Positions 37,777 to 48,046 of a stretch of DNA of 64,000 nt are shown in pieces. The stretch spans positions 186,001 through 250,000 of the forward strand of contig JAWKTV010000004.1 in the NCBI GenBank assembly GCA_041398905.1, in the 5' to 3' direction. A model generated the notes under the pieces. That model saw only the letters and a list, made by a program, of their open reading frames with translations. It searched no databases and was not told the DNA's origin. This DNA is from JAWKTV01 sp041398905. GTDB lineage: Bacteria; Planctomycetota; Planctomycetia; Planctomycetales; Planctomycetaceae. A program made the position numbers and the translations under genes. Position 1 is the first letter of the stretch. Each line of letters opens with the position of its first letter.

Positions 37777-39818
37777 ATGCCCGATCAGGACTTCGATCTG
37801 TTTCTGTCGCTGCTGTCCAAGTTGCTGCGGTTTGACCCGCGGCAGGCGCAGGCGGTCCGGGACGAGCTGCGGGACCATCTCGAAGAACGCTACGAAGCGC
37901 TGCGTGCGGAAGGTAAGAGCCGGGATGAGGCGATCCGGCAGGCGGTCGAGGAGTTCGGCGACGCGGCGTCGCTGGCTCAAGAGTTTGCACAGTTGGCTCA
38001 ACTCAGACGAAAGAGGTGGATCATGCGTGCCACGTTCGCGGGATCACTGCTGCTACTGTCGGGACTCACACTTGCGATTCTCTTCTGGCCGACGCCCCCG
38101 CATGGTGATGGGCATCCGGTCGTCGTCGCCGATGACCAGCGCGGCGGCCGCTGGAGACGCTGCGAGCACTTCCAACGATGTCTCGTCCGATGCCACCGGC
38201 GAGCCGACCACCATCTCCGTCGCCCGCTTTCTGCCGAAGGAACTGCTGCAACTGACGAAGAACGAGCCGACGCACCACACTGGACACGCTATCGGACGTA
38301 CTCAAAACCGACTATGGCGTCGTGCTGCTGGTCGACTGGCCGACCATTGAAAGTGACGGGGTAGCGGTCCAGGAGACCGAAGTGACGTTGCCGGCCGGTG
38401 TCCCTTTGTATCTGGCGTTGAACACGCTGGAGTCGCATTTGCTCGACTGGACGGTCGACCGCGGCGTGCTGCGACTCACCACCAGTGATCACGCCAGCGG
38501 GCAGCTCGTCCGTCGTCGCTACGACGTCGGCTCGCTCATCGAACAGCGCGACATCTCCATCGAGGCGCTGGTCGACCTGATCCAGAATGCCACCTGCGAA
38601 GAATCGAGTTCACCCTGGCTCAACGTGCATGGGGTTGGCGGCGCGGTCAGTTCCATCGAATCAACGCTGGCCGTGCTGCAGACGGAACGGGGCCAGCGGG
38701 AAGTTGCCGCCCTGCTGGCCGCCCTGCAGTCGCCGGGACCGCAGGTCTATGTCGGTCTGCCGCAAGAAGACCTGCGCCTGCAGCGCGCGCTGACGGATCG
38801 CATCGTATCCGTCGACTTCCAGGACGCGACGCTGCAGGAGGTGATCGACACGCTCGCCCAGGAGACCGGACTGCCGATGCGGGCCGACGAGTCGCGACTT
38901 GCCGAGTACGGTATTGGACTCGATCACGGCCGCATCTCCCTGTCGCTCGCGGACCAGCCGTTGCCGCTGGTGCTGGACCTGCTCCTCGAACCACTCGAGA
39001 TTGCCGCAGTCGCCCGCAACGGCGCGATCGAGATCACGTCGCGAGATTTCGCGAGCACGCTCCTGCGAACGGTCGTCTTCGACGTTTCGGACATCACCGC
39101 GACGATCGCGCAGAAGCACCAGCTCCTTGACGCGATCCAGAGCCAGACCGGTGATGAAGAGTATGGCCCGTGGTTTGCTATCCATGGCGACGGTGGTGTG
39201 ATCGGGTCGCCGACCAAAGGTCTGTTGATCGTCCGCCAAACCGACACCGTCATCGCGCAGATCGACGAGTTGCTCGCCGATGTCCGTCGCTCGCTGATTG
39301 CAAGTCCCCGCGCCGAGCCGCGGGTTCCGAATCAGATGGAAACTCGCTTCTATCGCCTTCCCAGGCAAACGGCCGAGGACCTGCTCGTGGCCCTTCCGCG
39401 GCTCGTTTCGGCGGGCGACTGGAACGGACCGATCGACGCCCTCATCGATCCGTCCAAGGGAACGATTCAAATCATTGAGACGGGTAACTTGTGGAGCACA
39501 ATGTTCCCCGCGTTCGGCGGTGGCGGTTTCGGCGGTGGGGCTGGCGGGATGGGTGGCGGGATGGGAGGGGGACTCTTCCAATTCGGCGGAGGCGGACTCG
39601 GCGGCGGGGCGGGGACCGCCAATCAACTTGGTGACACGGGGGGAGGCATGGTCGGAGGATTCCCACCGAGTCCGCCAAACTTCGACGCCGTCCTGATCAT
39701 CCGCCACCGCGTCGCCGTTCACGAGCAGATCGAACGCCTGCTCAACAAGCTCCTGTTCGACAACCCGGAGGGCAGCGATGCGTATGGCGGTGTACCCAAT
39801 GCCGTGCTGCCGCAATGA
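37777..39818 (+). CDS. HAAS-domain membrane protein with secretin/TonB-like (STN) region, frameshifted
   Basis: The N-terminal ~75 residues form a HAAS alpha-helical domain (AVRDELRDHLEERYEALRAE, EAIRQAVEEFGDAASLA), typical of proteins paired with PadR. A membrane helix follows (FAGSLLLLSGLTLAILFW). Two single-base excesses, in CC runs at 38136-38137 and 38275-38276, shift the frame; removing one C in each joins the parts. The ~500-residue C-terminal part has repeats like DATLQEVIDTLAQETGLPMR, resembling the STN/secretin N-domain, and a Gly-rich tail (39500-39660) before DAVLIIRHRVAVHEQIERLL, a secretin-like end. Total about 680 residues. It may be a surface or envelope sensor controlled by PadR. 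Confidence 0.75.
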
Positions 39819-40016
39819 TCGCGTCTGGTGCGGCACCGGTCCGACCGGGCTTGGGGGCGACGCCTGTTCGCCCGCAGTCCGGTCGGCTGATTCACCCGTG
39901 CGGTAATTTCGTCGTCACTCTCGCAGTGACAACCGGGGCCAGTGAGCGGACGGTGGTCAACGCGGCGTGCCTACTGCATACTCCGGCTGACGTCCCACAT
40001 CGACGCGAGGCCCGAC

Positions 40017-40844
40017 ATGCCGCTGACGATTCAACTGCACACTCCCAGTTCCATCCCGCTCGAAGTCGACAGCGTTCTGCTTGGCCAGGTACGCGAACAG
40101 TCGGCCGACGAAGTCGCGCGGACCCTCATTTATCGGGGCAACAAGCAGGTGCCGCTCGCTGAGTTCTTCAGCGTGACCGGCTCCGCCAGCGACGACCAGA
40201 CGATCGTCTGGCAGGGAGACTGCGCGAAGGTCAAGCACATTGGGGCCAAGCTCACCTCAGGCACCATCCGCGTGGAAGGCAACGCCGGCATGCACCTGGG
40301 GGCCGAGATGACCGGCGGCGAGATCATCTGCACCGGCAACACCGCCGACTGGGTCGGAGCCGAGATGCGCGGCGGACGCATTACCATCCATGGCGACGCC
40401 GGTCATCTGGTGGGGGCGGTCTATCGTGGTGGCCGACGCGGTATGCGCGGCGGTGAAATTCTCATTCACGGCCGGGCCGGCAACGAAGTCGGACATACCA
40501 TGCGGCGCGGTCTGATCGCCATTGGCGGGTCCGTGGGCGATGCGGTCGGTCTGGGGATGATCGCCGGGACGATCCTCGTCTTTGGCGAGGCGGGCATCCG
40601 GCATGGAGCGGGAATGAAGCGCGGTACCTTGGGCTTCCTGGCGGGGCAGCCCGCGCTGGATGTGCTGCCGACGTTCCGGGCCACCGGCCAGTCGCGGCCA
40701 TTGTTCCTGAAGATCTACCTTGACCACCTCCGCCAGGCTGGCTTCCCGGTGTCCGACGAGTGCTTCGACTCCAGCTATCGCAGTTATCGCGGCGACCTGC
40801 TCGAACTCGGGCTGGGCGAGATGCTCGTGCGGCAGTCGGCATGA
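40017..40844 (+). CDS. fhcC: Formylmethanofuran dehydrogenase/formyltransferase-hydrolase subunit C
   Basis: 275 residues from the ATG at 40017 (GAGG six bases upstream). The body is a right-handed beta-helix of GXGXG-type repeats: KHIGAKLTSGTIRVEGNAG, GAEMTGGEIICTGNTADWVG, VGAVYRGGRRGMRGGEILIH and HGAGMKRGTLGFL. This is the subunit C fold of formylmethanofuran dehydrogenase, in bacteria the Fhc complex of tetrahydromethanopterin-linked formaldehyde oxidation. Planctomycetes are known to have this C1 pathway. Partner subunits A, B and D are not nearby, so genes of the pathway appear scattered. The related glutamate synthase C-terminal domain is the main alternative, but length and end match subunit C. 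Confidence 0.82.
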   Translation: MPLTIQLHTPSSIPLEVDSVLLGQVREQSADEVARTLIYRGNKQVPLAEFFSVTGSASDDQTIVWQGDCAKVKHIGAKLTSGTIRVEGNAGMHLGAEMTGGEIICTGNTADWVGAEMRGGRITIHGDAGHLVGAVYRGGRRGMRGGEILIHGRAGNEVGHTMRRGLIAIGGSVGDAVGLGMIAGTILVFGEAGIRHGAGMKRGTLGFLAGQPALDVLPTFRATGQSRPLFLKIYLDHLRQAGFPVSDECFDSSYRSYRGDLLELGLGEMLVRQSA

Positions 40845-40877
40845 GGGCCGAGATTTCGAGCACGTCCAGCCTGCGTG

Positions 40878-41993
40878 CTACGCGACATCGGCGATCGCCG
40901 CGACCGGAGCCAGGGGCCGCAGCGGCGGCAGCGCTGCGGGCAGGTCACAACTGGCGAGTGTCGCCGAGAGCATCGGCCAGACCCGCAGCGGCGTCAACTC
41001 CCGCATGCAGTCCATCATGGGACAGACCTTGCGATGGCTCGCCGCGCAGGAGACGCGCGTCGCCACCACGCGATGCTCTTGACCGTATGGGGCGTGCCGA
41101 ATTGTGTTCGTGCAGGTGAACAGGCTGACCACCCGCGTTTCCATCGCCGCCGCCAGATGCATCGGGCCGCTGTCACCCGACAGCACGACATCGGACTGGC
41201 TGATCACAGCGGCCAGCTCGCGCAAAGTGGTTCGTCCCGTCAGGTCCAGCATCGGACCAATCGCCGACTTCCGAATCTGTGCGGCGGCGGGCATCGCATC
41301 CTTGCCACCGATCAGCAGGATCGAAGCACGATGCCGCTGGTACGCGAGCCGGGCGATCCGCTCGAAGTGATGGACAGGCCAGCGTTTGGTCTCCCACCCG
41401 GCACTGGGGTGAATGGCGAGAATCGGACCGTCAAGTCCCGACACAGCCTGCGTCGCGAACTGGTGATGCTCGGGCCTGAGCCCCAACTGGACCGGCGGGA
41501 TGTCAACATCGATTCCGAGCGCCCGCACCACTTTCCAATAGCGTTCCGTGACCGGGATGTCGCCCGGGCCGACCGGCACGATGTCGGTATAACAGAGTGT
41601 CGATCCTTCCCGCCCGCAGGAGAAGCCGATGCGTCGTCGAGCGCCAGTCGCCTGCACCATCGCCCCGCTGCGGAGCAGACCCTGCAAGTCGATCGCCAGA
41701 TCGTAGTCGCGGGATCGCAGCACCCGCCCCAGTCGTGCGAGTTCGATGAAGAACCGCGACCTGCGGGCGCTGCCATTGAACGGGATCACCTCATCCAACT
41801 CTGGGTGATCAACCAGCAGGTCGGAGAAACACTCCTTCACCACCCAGGAGATGTGAGCGTCCGGCCAGCGTTCCCGCAGGGCTGAAAGCACCGGCAGGCT
41901 CTGCACGATGTCTCCCAGCGCGCTCGGCTTGACGATGCAGATGCGGCGCGGCTGCAGCGTCGTAAGCGGCGGACGGGAACGAAGTGGCCACAT
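40878..41993 (-). CDS. Glycosyltransferase family 9 (heptosyltransferase-like)
   Basis: 371 residues. The GT9 signature is present: RICIVKPSALGDIVQSLP at the N-terminus, DLAIDLQGLLRSG, the donor-binding HPSAGWETKRWP and SGDSGPMHLAAA. Family members add heptose to lipopolysaccharide inner core or similar sugars to envelope glycans. The enzyme acts at the inner face of the cytoplasmic membrane and lacks a signal peptide. Neighbours (fhcC convergent, a GNAT gene) give no further hint. Donor and acceptor specificity cannot be told. Confidence 0.92.
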   Translation of the reverse strand: MWPLRSRPPLTTLQPRRICIVKPSALGDIVQSLPVLSALRERWPDAHISWVVKECFSDLLVDHPELDEVIPFNGSARRSRFFIELARLGRVLRSRDYDLAIDLQGLLRSGAMVQATGARRRIGFSCGREGSTLCYTDIVPVGPGDIPVTERYWKVVRALGIDVDIPPVQLGLRPEHHQFATQAVSGLDGPILAIHPSAGWETKRWPVHHFERIARLAYQRHRASILLIGGKDAMPAAAQIRKSAIGPMLDLTGRTTLRELAAVISQSDVVLSGDSGPMHLAAAMETRVVSLFTCTNTIRHAPYGQEHRVVATRVSCAASHRKVCPMMDCMRELTPLRVWPMLSATLASCDLPAALPPLRPLAPVAAIADVA

Positions 41994-42596
41994 GCTTGCG
42001 AGGGGCGGCCGCTCAGCCTGAAGACCAGCGGCAACGCTCTTTCAGACGAGCGATGAATCGGACAGTGACAGGCAAACTCAACGCCATTGCTCCCGTGAAC
42101 CTGTGGTCGCGGATGACGACGCCACCCCGATCAACACGACGCTCGCGGCAGGCGTGACAATCTGGAAGGTCGACACAGTCTGGCGGGCTTATACGACGAT
42201 TCGCGATTGGCGCAAACCCCAATTAGTGACCATCCCAGTCCTCGCCAGTTCGGTTGTCGCAATGCCAGCACGAAGCACCAGCGAGTGCGTGCAGACATCT
42301 TAACTGCGTCAGGTGCATCAGCCGGCAGCGCCACTTCAGTGGCAGCGACACTGGTAACATCTCCAACCTCCGGGGCTTCCGCTGTCCCGGGGCTCCCCCA
42401 CCCGCCAGGCCGCACCGGCCCATCGCGATGAAAATTCGGCCGGCGTGGGCTTGAGGCTGCCGGTCGCGACAGGTGGTGACCAGCAGCCGGTCGTCCTATT
42501 CTGTGAGGCGTGTGGCGATCTGCGTTCTATCCAGCGTTCTCCAAGGCGCCTCTGTCCCCCGCCTGTCCGCGCCCCTGCCGCCTGAAGGCCCCCTGC
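41994..42596. other. Intergenic region between the GT9 and GNAT genes
   Basis: About 600 bp with several short frames on both strands, none with domain-like content. It presumably holds the divergent promoters. A perfect GCCACT-TC-AGTGGC palindrome occurs around 42330. Nothing else stands out. Confidence 0.45.
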
Positions 42597-43058
42597 ATGA
42601 CCATCCGGCCAGCGTCCCTCGATGATGCCGCGACGATCGCGGACTTGAATTGCCGACTCGCCTGGGAGTCCGAGTCATTGACGCTCGACCCCGCACGCGT
42701 GCTCGCCGGAGTGGTCCGGGCGCTGGAGGATGGGTCGCGTGCCCGCTACTGGCTTGCGATCGTCGATGGCCGAGTCGTTGGCCAACTGATGCAGACCTGG
42801 GAGTGGAGCGACTGGCGCAACGGAATGTTCTGGTGGATCCAAAGCGTGTACGTCCTGCCGGACTATCGCCGTCAGGGTGTCTTCCGAAGGCTGCACCAGC
42901 ACCTCCGCGATCTGGCGATCGCTGATCCCGATGTCGTCGGCTTGCGTCTGTACGTCGAGCACGCGAATCAAGCCGCGAAGGCCACCTATGCCCGGCTCGG
43001 CATGTCCACGACGGGCTACGAGGTGCTCGAGGAGACGTTCGGTCTTGACCGGTCGTGA
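42597..43058 (+). CDS. GNAT-family N-acetyltransferase
   Basis: 153 residues from the ATG at 42597. Motifs of the GNAT fold are visible: IRPASLDDAATIADL at the start, WLAIVDGRVVGQLMQTW (beta 4), and acetyl-CoA-binding SVYVLPDYRRQGVFRRLHQH (motif A), then YVEHANQAAKATYARLGM (motif B). The acceptor is unknown. The frame extends upstream to 42510, but the start is chosen because residues before it do not fit the fold. It is a single-gene unit. Confidence 0.88.
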   Translation: MTIRPASLDDAATIADLNCRLAWESESLTLDPARVLAGVVRALEDGSRARYWLAIVDGRVVGQLMQTWEWSDWRNGMFWWIQSVYVLPDYRRQGVFRRLHQHLRDLAIADPDVVGLRLYVEHANQAAKATYARLGMSTTGYEVLEETFGLDRS

Positions 43059-43263
43059 CCCGCCGCCGCCGCTGCGGTGACTTCGCACGTTTTTTTCCGC
43101 GAACTCAAGACCTCTGTTGAGGGCAGTGGTCGCCCCCCGTTTCTAGACGCACGGCAGCTTGGTCGTCTCCTCCGCGATGTCGCCGGGTCTTCGACGACAT
43201 CGCGGCGTTGTCACTGTCCGCCAACACGACTTCCCCCCCAGGAACCGCAACCGGTGAACTCGT

Positions 43264-44133
43264 ATGTCCCGACATGTATCGCTGCCCGCCGCTCTGTTCC
43301 TTGGGCTGCTCGTCACGTCCATCCAGGCGGGTGATAAGCGGGGCAAGCTGCTGCTCCGTCCCGGCTACGACCCGACCGCCGAGCAAGTCGACGTCTTCGC
43401 CGCGATCGATGCGGGCGACATCTCGGTTGCGATGCGGCCGCGGGATGAAACGGGCGGAGCCATCTTTGTTGAAAACCTCTCCGACCGTCCGCTGACCGTC
43501 GTGCTGCCCGAGGCGATCGTCGGCGTGCAGGTGTTTCCGCAGTCGATCTTCGGAAACGGGAACTCGTCAGTTGGACAGAATCAGAACCAGAATCAAGGAC
43601 AAAACCAGCCCGTCGGCGGTGGCCCGACGAACGGGAACGCCAACGGGAATTCGGGCCCGCTCTTCGGTGCGAACGCAAACGGCAATCGTCCCGGTCCGGG
43701 CTTCTTCTCGGTCCCGCCGGGGCATGTCACCCGCATCGAGTACCGGTCGGTCTGCCTGGTGCACGGGGCGAAGGAGCCGCGTCGAGGACAGGTTTACCGA
43801 CTCGTCCGCGTGGCAGACTACTCGAACGATCCGCGGCTTCCCGAGTTGCTCAAGCTGGTCGGTGAGGGCGACGTCGACCCGCAGGCGGCCCAGGCGGCGG
43901 CGTGGCACATCGCCAACGACATGTCGTGGCAGTCGTTGCAAGACAAACGGACGCCGCATCTCAATGCCGCGCCGACTCGCTACTTCTCGCAAGGCGACTT
44001 GCAACTGGCCCAACAGATCGTCCAAAGGATCAACTCAGTGGCGGCGTCCCAGACAAACGCGCTCCCTGCGGCTCAATCGATCGACGTCGTTTCCAGTGGC
44101 AACGGATCGCTTGAATCTTCCCCGCGCGATTGA
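43264..44133 (+). CDS. Secreted Q/N-rich protein of unknown function
   Basis: 289 residues with an N-terminal signal (LPAALFLGLLVTSIQAG). Residues ~95-145 form a low-complexity stretch of Gln, Asn and Gly (QNQNQNQGQNQ and GNANGNSG). The parts on both sides are ordered: PLTVVLPEAIVGVQVFP before and PPGHVTRIEYRSVCLVHG, LAQQIVQRIN after. No catalytic motif is seen. Similar proteins occur in planctomycetes, but I do not recognise a named family. It ends 42 bp from a convergent histidine kinase gene. Confidence 0.75.
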   Translation: MSRHVSLPAALFLGLLVTSIQAGDKRGKLLLRPGYDPTAEQVDVFAAIDAGDISVAMRPRDETGGAIFVENLSDRPLTVVLPEAIVGVQVFPQSIFGNGNSSVGQNQNQNQGQNQPVGGGPTNGNANGNSGPLFGANANGNRPGPGFFSVPPGHVTRIEYRSVCLVHGAKEPRRGQVYRLVRVADYSNDPRLPELLKLVGEGDVDPQAAQAAAWHIANDMSWQSLQDKRTPHLNAAPTRYFSQGDLQLAQQIVQRINSVAASQTNALPAAQSIDVVSSGNGSLESSPRD

Positions 44134-44174
44134 AATCGGTCGCCTCCGATCGCGGTGTCAACGGGGGCGACCGT

Positions 44175-45556
44175 TCAGGCTCCAGCGATCGCGACATCAA
44201 CCGGCAGCGTGACGCGAAACGTCGTCCCAGACTCGTTCGACTCGACCAGTTCGATTTCCCCTCCGCAGGCCTGCAGGATGTTGCGGCAGACGAACAACCC
44301 GAGCCCGGTCCCCGTTGGTTTGGTGGTGAAGTAAGGAGTGAAGATTCGCTCTTGCGACGCGGGCTCGATGCCGCTTCCCTCGTCGCGGATGGTGACGGCG
44401 ATGCGGTGCTCCGCCTGCTCGGTGGAGATTTCGATCGTCGCCCCTTCTTCGGTCGCGTCGAGCGCGTTGAGGATCAGATTCAGGAACACCTGCTGAATGT
44501 GATCGCGGACGACGGACACCTGCGGCAGCCCCTCCGCGAAGGTTGTCACGATCGTCTTCCCCTTCTTTCGCTTGTAGTACTTCGCCACGCTCAAGGCGGA
44601 GCTGATCACTTCGTGCAGGTCGCAGGGGCTGACGAAGGTGGAGCCTGGTCGCGAAAACTCCACCAGTTCGCGGAGCGTCTTCTGGATTCGCACCATCTGC
44701 TCATCGACGAGGTACAGCCGCTCATGCATGTAGTCGTCCAGTTCGCGGCGATTCATCATCTGCACGAGCGCGCTGATGGCGGCCAGCGGGTTGCCGACCT
44801 CGTGAGCGATGCCCGCCGCCAACAGCCCAAAGGCCGCCTGCTTCTCTTGCTGCACCAGCATCGCCTGTGACTCCTGCAGCTCGTTCGTCCGCTCGAAGAT
44901 CCGCTTCTCCAGCAGTCGCTGGTTGTCGATGAGCGCCTCGTTGAGTTGCGACAGCCGCGCCCCCGCCGCCTTCATCAGCATCGCCAGCGCGGTGCCCGCC
45001 CAGGTTACCCAGGTCATGAAGATCAGCATCAGCGCCACGCTCGTTCCGGCGTCCACCGTCGGATTCCGGCTGAGCACCAGTGTCGTGTAGCTGACCGCGT
45101 GCATCCCGAGCGTAGAATAGGTCACCAGCGGCGAGTACCGAATCGCGCACGTCAGCAGCGAGAGGAAGTAGTAGAACCGAAACGGGCTGTCGAGGCCGGT
45201 ATGGAAGTGACACAGCAGCCCAATGAACACCGCCTCCATCAGCGAGATGAACAGCGGTGCCTTGGCGAGAAAGACGCGCCCTTGTGCGGCTGTAGAGCGT
45301 GTCCACCAGCGCGAAGACCGCTCCCAGCGTGAGGATGCCGTTCAACGTCGGCCGCGAGGCCCCCTGGCTCCAGCACGTTGACGAGCAGATAGCCGACGCA
45401 GAGGCCGAACCACCGAATGCGGACCGCGATGCCTTCCGCCCGTAACTCAGACAGGTCGGTCTCCGACGGCTCGGGCCGTCCCTGTGGCCAGAATCGCCCG
45501 CCCGTGTCATCAGACCGCGGGACTCGCTGGCGTTCTGGCGTTCGAACTTCAACCAT
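44175..45556 (-). CDS. Membrane sensor histidine kinase, N-terminus frameshifted
   Basis: From the start at 45556 the N-terminus reads EGIAVRIRWFGLCVGYLLVN and VLEPG; a five-C run (plus strand 45360-45364) then shifts the frame, and one fewer base continues to ASRPTLNGILTLGAVFALVD. A second change near 45285 leads to LAKAPLFISLMEAVFIGLLC, then the clean remainder. The membrane part has about six helices. The cytoplasmic part has a HisKA motif HEVGNPLAAI with phospho-acceptor His, N box NLILNALDA, G1 DEGSGI, F-box YFTTKPTGTGLGL and G2. No response regulator adjoins it. The enzyme would phosphorylate itself and pass the phosphate to an unknown regulator. Confidence 0.87.
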
Positions 45557-46134
45557 GTTGGCTGGTCAACTCCTCGAAGCGGACGCGGAATATCGTCGCG
45601 ATGACTGGAGGCGGCTGGTTAGGTCGACCTCGCCATCTCAAACGAGACTTCGGTTCTCTCAGATCACGCCGCGCCCGTCCAGCCAGTCCCACAACTTCGC
45701 CGCCGCTGCCGCGTTTTGACTGTTCGCCGGGCATGCGACTGCCGATGCACAGCAGGGTTGTCTGTTCGGCGAGGGAATCGGACTCGGCTGAGCACCAGTC
45801 ACCAGGACATTGAGTGCGTACGGGCGAAGTTCGCCGTCCGGTGAGCCCGCGTCACCAGCACGACCGTCACACGTCCTGCAATCGGTCTGGCTGCTCGAGT
45901 CGCGGTCCGTCATTCACCCGCGGAACGGTGTCGCGGGTCGACCAGCGATCAAATTTCCGTCGACACGTTTGTGACTGCAGTTCACGGCTTCTTCGGGAAA
46001 CTCGTTGACGGCGCTCTGGAGGGCATGTAGCTTTGAAAGGCGGCTTTTCAGCGGTATCGTCAACTCGCGCGAATCGGGTCATTCTGCTCGCCTCGCATCT
46101 AATGCTTTGTCTGTAACCACCGGGATGTTCGAAG
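45557..46134. other. Intergenic region between the histidine kinase and the protease
   Basis: About 580 bp, divergent. No complete gene is visible. A 25-residue minus-strand stretch ending KLWDWLDG (near 45700) vaguely recalls the end of a periplasmic binding protein, but nothing supports a gene. Promoters of both neighbours should lie here. Confidence 0.4.
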
Positions 46135-47892
46135 ATGGTTTCACGCGCTCTGTGGATTGGGTGTTGGCTGGCACTGTTGACTCTCCCCAACCGGGTGACG
46201 GCCGACGATGCCGCTCCCGTCGAAGCCGCCGAGTTGCAGTTGGCCGAGGTGGAAATCACCGACAGCGTGCGAGTCGAAACGACGGGTAACCTCCGGTCTG
46301 ACCGCGACGGCCGGCTCTTCACCGGGCTGACCGTTGTGAACAGTACCGAGGAGCCGATTGCCGGCCGAATCGTGGTTGTCATCGACGACACAGGGATCGC
46401 GGGTTTGAACTCCGCCGTCGAAGACGGGCACCTCACCAGCGGTGAAGCGTACCGTTTGGTGCTACCGCTCACCGCGGAGCTGCCGGCGGGCGAGCGAACA
46501 ACCTCGATTCGCATCGACTTCGTTTCTGAAGCCCGCATCTCCGCGAAGCAGCGGGCGGACCTCGCGCTGCGGACGCGGGTCTTCCGTGTCGGCGCCGAAC
46601 TGCCGGCAGGGGCGGAACCCGTCGCTGACGACAACGAGCAGAATCTTCCCGGTAAGAGCTACTCGCAAGCCCGCCTCGATCAGGTGATGGCGATTCAGAA
46701 CAAGTACACGGAGCAACTCCTGGCGCAGGAAGGTGTGTTGGCGACCGCCACGGCCGAAGACGATGAGGGGAATCTCGTCGTGCAGGTCTACACCCAACGG
46801 CTCGGAATCAAGCACGAACTGCCCGGCGAGCTCGACGGCGTGCCCGTCCAGACCAAGGTGACCGGAACGATGTTCCGGGCTCGTCCGGCGACGGACCGCG
46901 TCGTGGAGATCGACGGACGCAAGCGGGCGATGCCGCGACCCGAGGCGCCCGCCCTCGAACCGGTCGCCGAGTCGGAAGGCCAGGCGACTGCGGACCCTGC
47001 ACTCGCCCCGGTTCCCCCCGGTACTCCGCTCCCCTTCAATCCGGCCGACCCGAATCCGGTCCGACCAATTCCGATCGGTGTTTCGATCTTCAACTTCCAG
47101 GACCTGTGCGCCTCGGGGACGCTCGGCTGCCGCATCGTCTTTCCGGATGGGAAACTGGGCATCCTCACCAATGGTCACGTCGGTTCCATGGAGGACCGCG
47201 GTACGGCCGAAGACCTCGCCAACAGCATTCAAGGCAACGACATCACACAGCCCGGCTGTGGTGACGCGCCGATCGCGATTCTGCGTGGCAACATCTTCGC
47301 CACTCTCGTCGACTTCCAGACGTTCAACACCGCCGCGCCCAATCCGACCGGATCGCCAACCTCCGTCGCCACGACGCAGCCCAACAGCATCGACGCCGCG
47401 ATCGCCCGCATCAACGGTCCCGATCCCGCCAGCGTCGTGCTCGCCCGCACTCCGCCCGGTGGATATGGCTTCCCGTCTCAAGAGATCGTCGCGCCGCGAC
47501 TCGGCATGAAGGTCGTCAAGTACGGGCGCACGACCGGCTATCGCGAAGGTACGATCGAGGGGATCAATCTCAACACGATCGTTGGCTACACGTTCAATGG
47601 CCCCGTGTACTTCACCGGACAGATCGCGATCGTCGGTGACCATATGACCTTCGGCCAGCCCGGTGACTCCGGCTCATTGATCGTCACGAAGGAAGGCAAC
47701 CACCCGGTGGGCCTCTTGTTCGCCGGCTCCGGATTGACGGTCCTCGCCAACCCGATTGACCTCGTGATCGAACGCTTCAATATCGCCATCGACGATGGCT
47801 CGGGCACGTTCCCCAATCCTGCCGCCAACCGAACTCCCGGCTCTCGGGGGAGTGGCCGCATGGGTCGCGCCGGCGGCAAGCTCGAACCATAG
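46135..47892 (+). CDS. Secreted trypsin-like (chymotrypsin-fold) serine protease
   Basis: 585 residues. A signal peptide (WIGCWLALLTLPNRVTAD) is followed by an N-terminal beta-rich region (~residues 30-150), then a linker with a Pro-rich segment, and a chymotrypsin-fold domain. Catalytic residues are likely His in LTNGHVGSM, Asp in SIDAAIARI and Ser in QPGDSGSLIV. It is longer than a bare protease because of the ~300-residue N-terminal part. The product is probably exported. A strong intrinsic terminator follows at 47950, so the gene is a single unit. Substrate unknown. This is the second exported serine protease gene in the window. Confidence 0.85.
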   Translation: MVSRALWIGCWLALLTLPNRVTADDAAPVEAAELQLAEVEITDSVRVETTGNLRSDRDGRLFTGLTVVNSTEEPIAGRIVVVIDDTGIAGLNSAVEDGHLTSGEAYRLVLPLTAELPAGERTTSIRIDFVSEARISAKQRADLALRTRVFRVGAELPAGAEPVADDNEQNLPGKSYSQARLDQVMAIQNKYTEQLLAQEGVLATATAEDDEGNLVVQVYTQRLGIKHELPGELDGVPVQTKVTGTMFRARPATDRVVEIDGRKRAMPRPEAPALEPVAESEGQATADPALAPVPPGTPLPFNPADPNPVRPIPIGVSIFNFQDLCASGTLGCRIVFPDGKLGILTNGHVGSMEDRGTAEDLANSIQGNDITQPGCGDAPIAILRGNIFATLVDFQTFNTAAPNPTGSPTSVATTQPNSIDAAIARINGPDPASVVLARTPPGGYGFPSQEIVAPRLGMKVVKYGRTTGYREGTIEGINLNTIVGYTFNGPVYFTGQIAIVGDHMTFGQPGDSGSLIVTKEGNHPVGLLFAGSGLTVLANPIDLVIERFNIAIDDGSGTFPNPAANRTPGSRGSGRMGRAGGKLEP

Positions 47893-47949
47893 TCCGCGGA
47901 CCTTTTGCGTCTCCGGGTACAGCATCGCGGTGACATCTCGGAATCCTCT

Positions 47950-47986
47950 CGACCCGGCCAACATCAAAGTGGCCGGGTCGTTTGTT
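47950..47986 (+). terminator. Intrinsic terminator after the protease gene
   Basis: CGACCCGGCCA (47950-47960) and TGGCCGGGTCG (47970-47980) form a perfect 11-bp stem with a 9-base loop, followed directly by TTTGTT. It lies about 57 bases beyond the protease stop. It is the clearest terminator in the window. Confidence 0.85.
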
Positions 47987-48046
47987 GACGTCGACACCCG
48001 AATATCGGTCACTGCCACGTAGCCCGGCAACCTGCCGTTCGTCACT

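Noticed and set aside
45659..45913. Minus-strand stretch resembling the end of an iron-type periplasmic binding protein (AAAAAKLWDWLDG)
   Set aside because: Only about 25 residues look similar; the preceding part does not match any reading frame.
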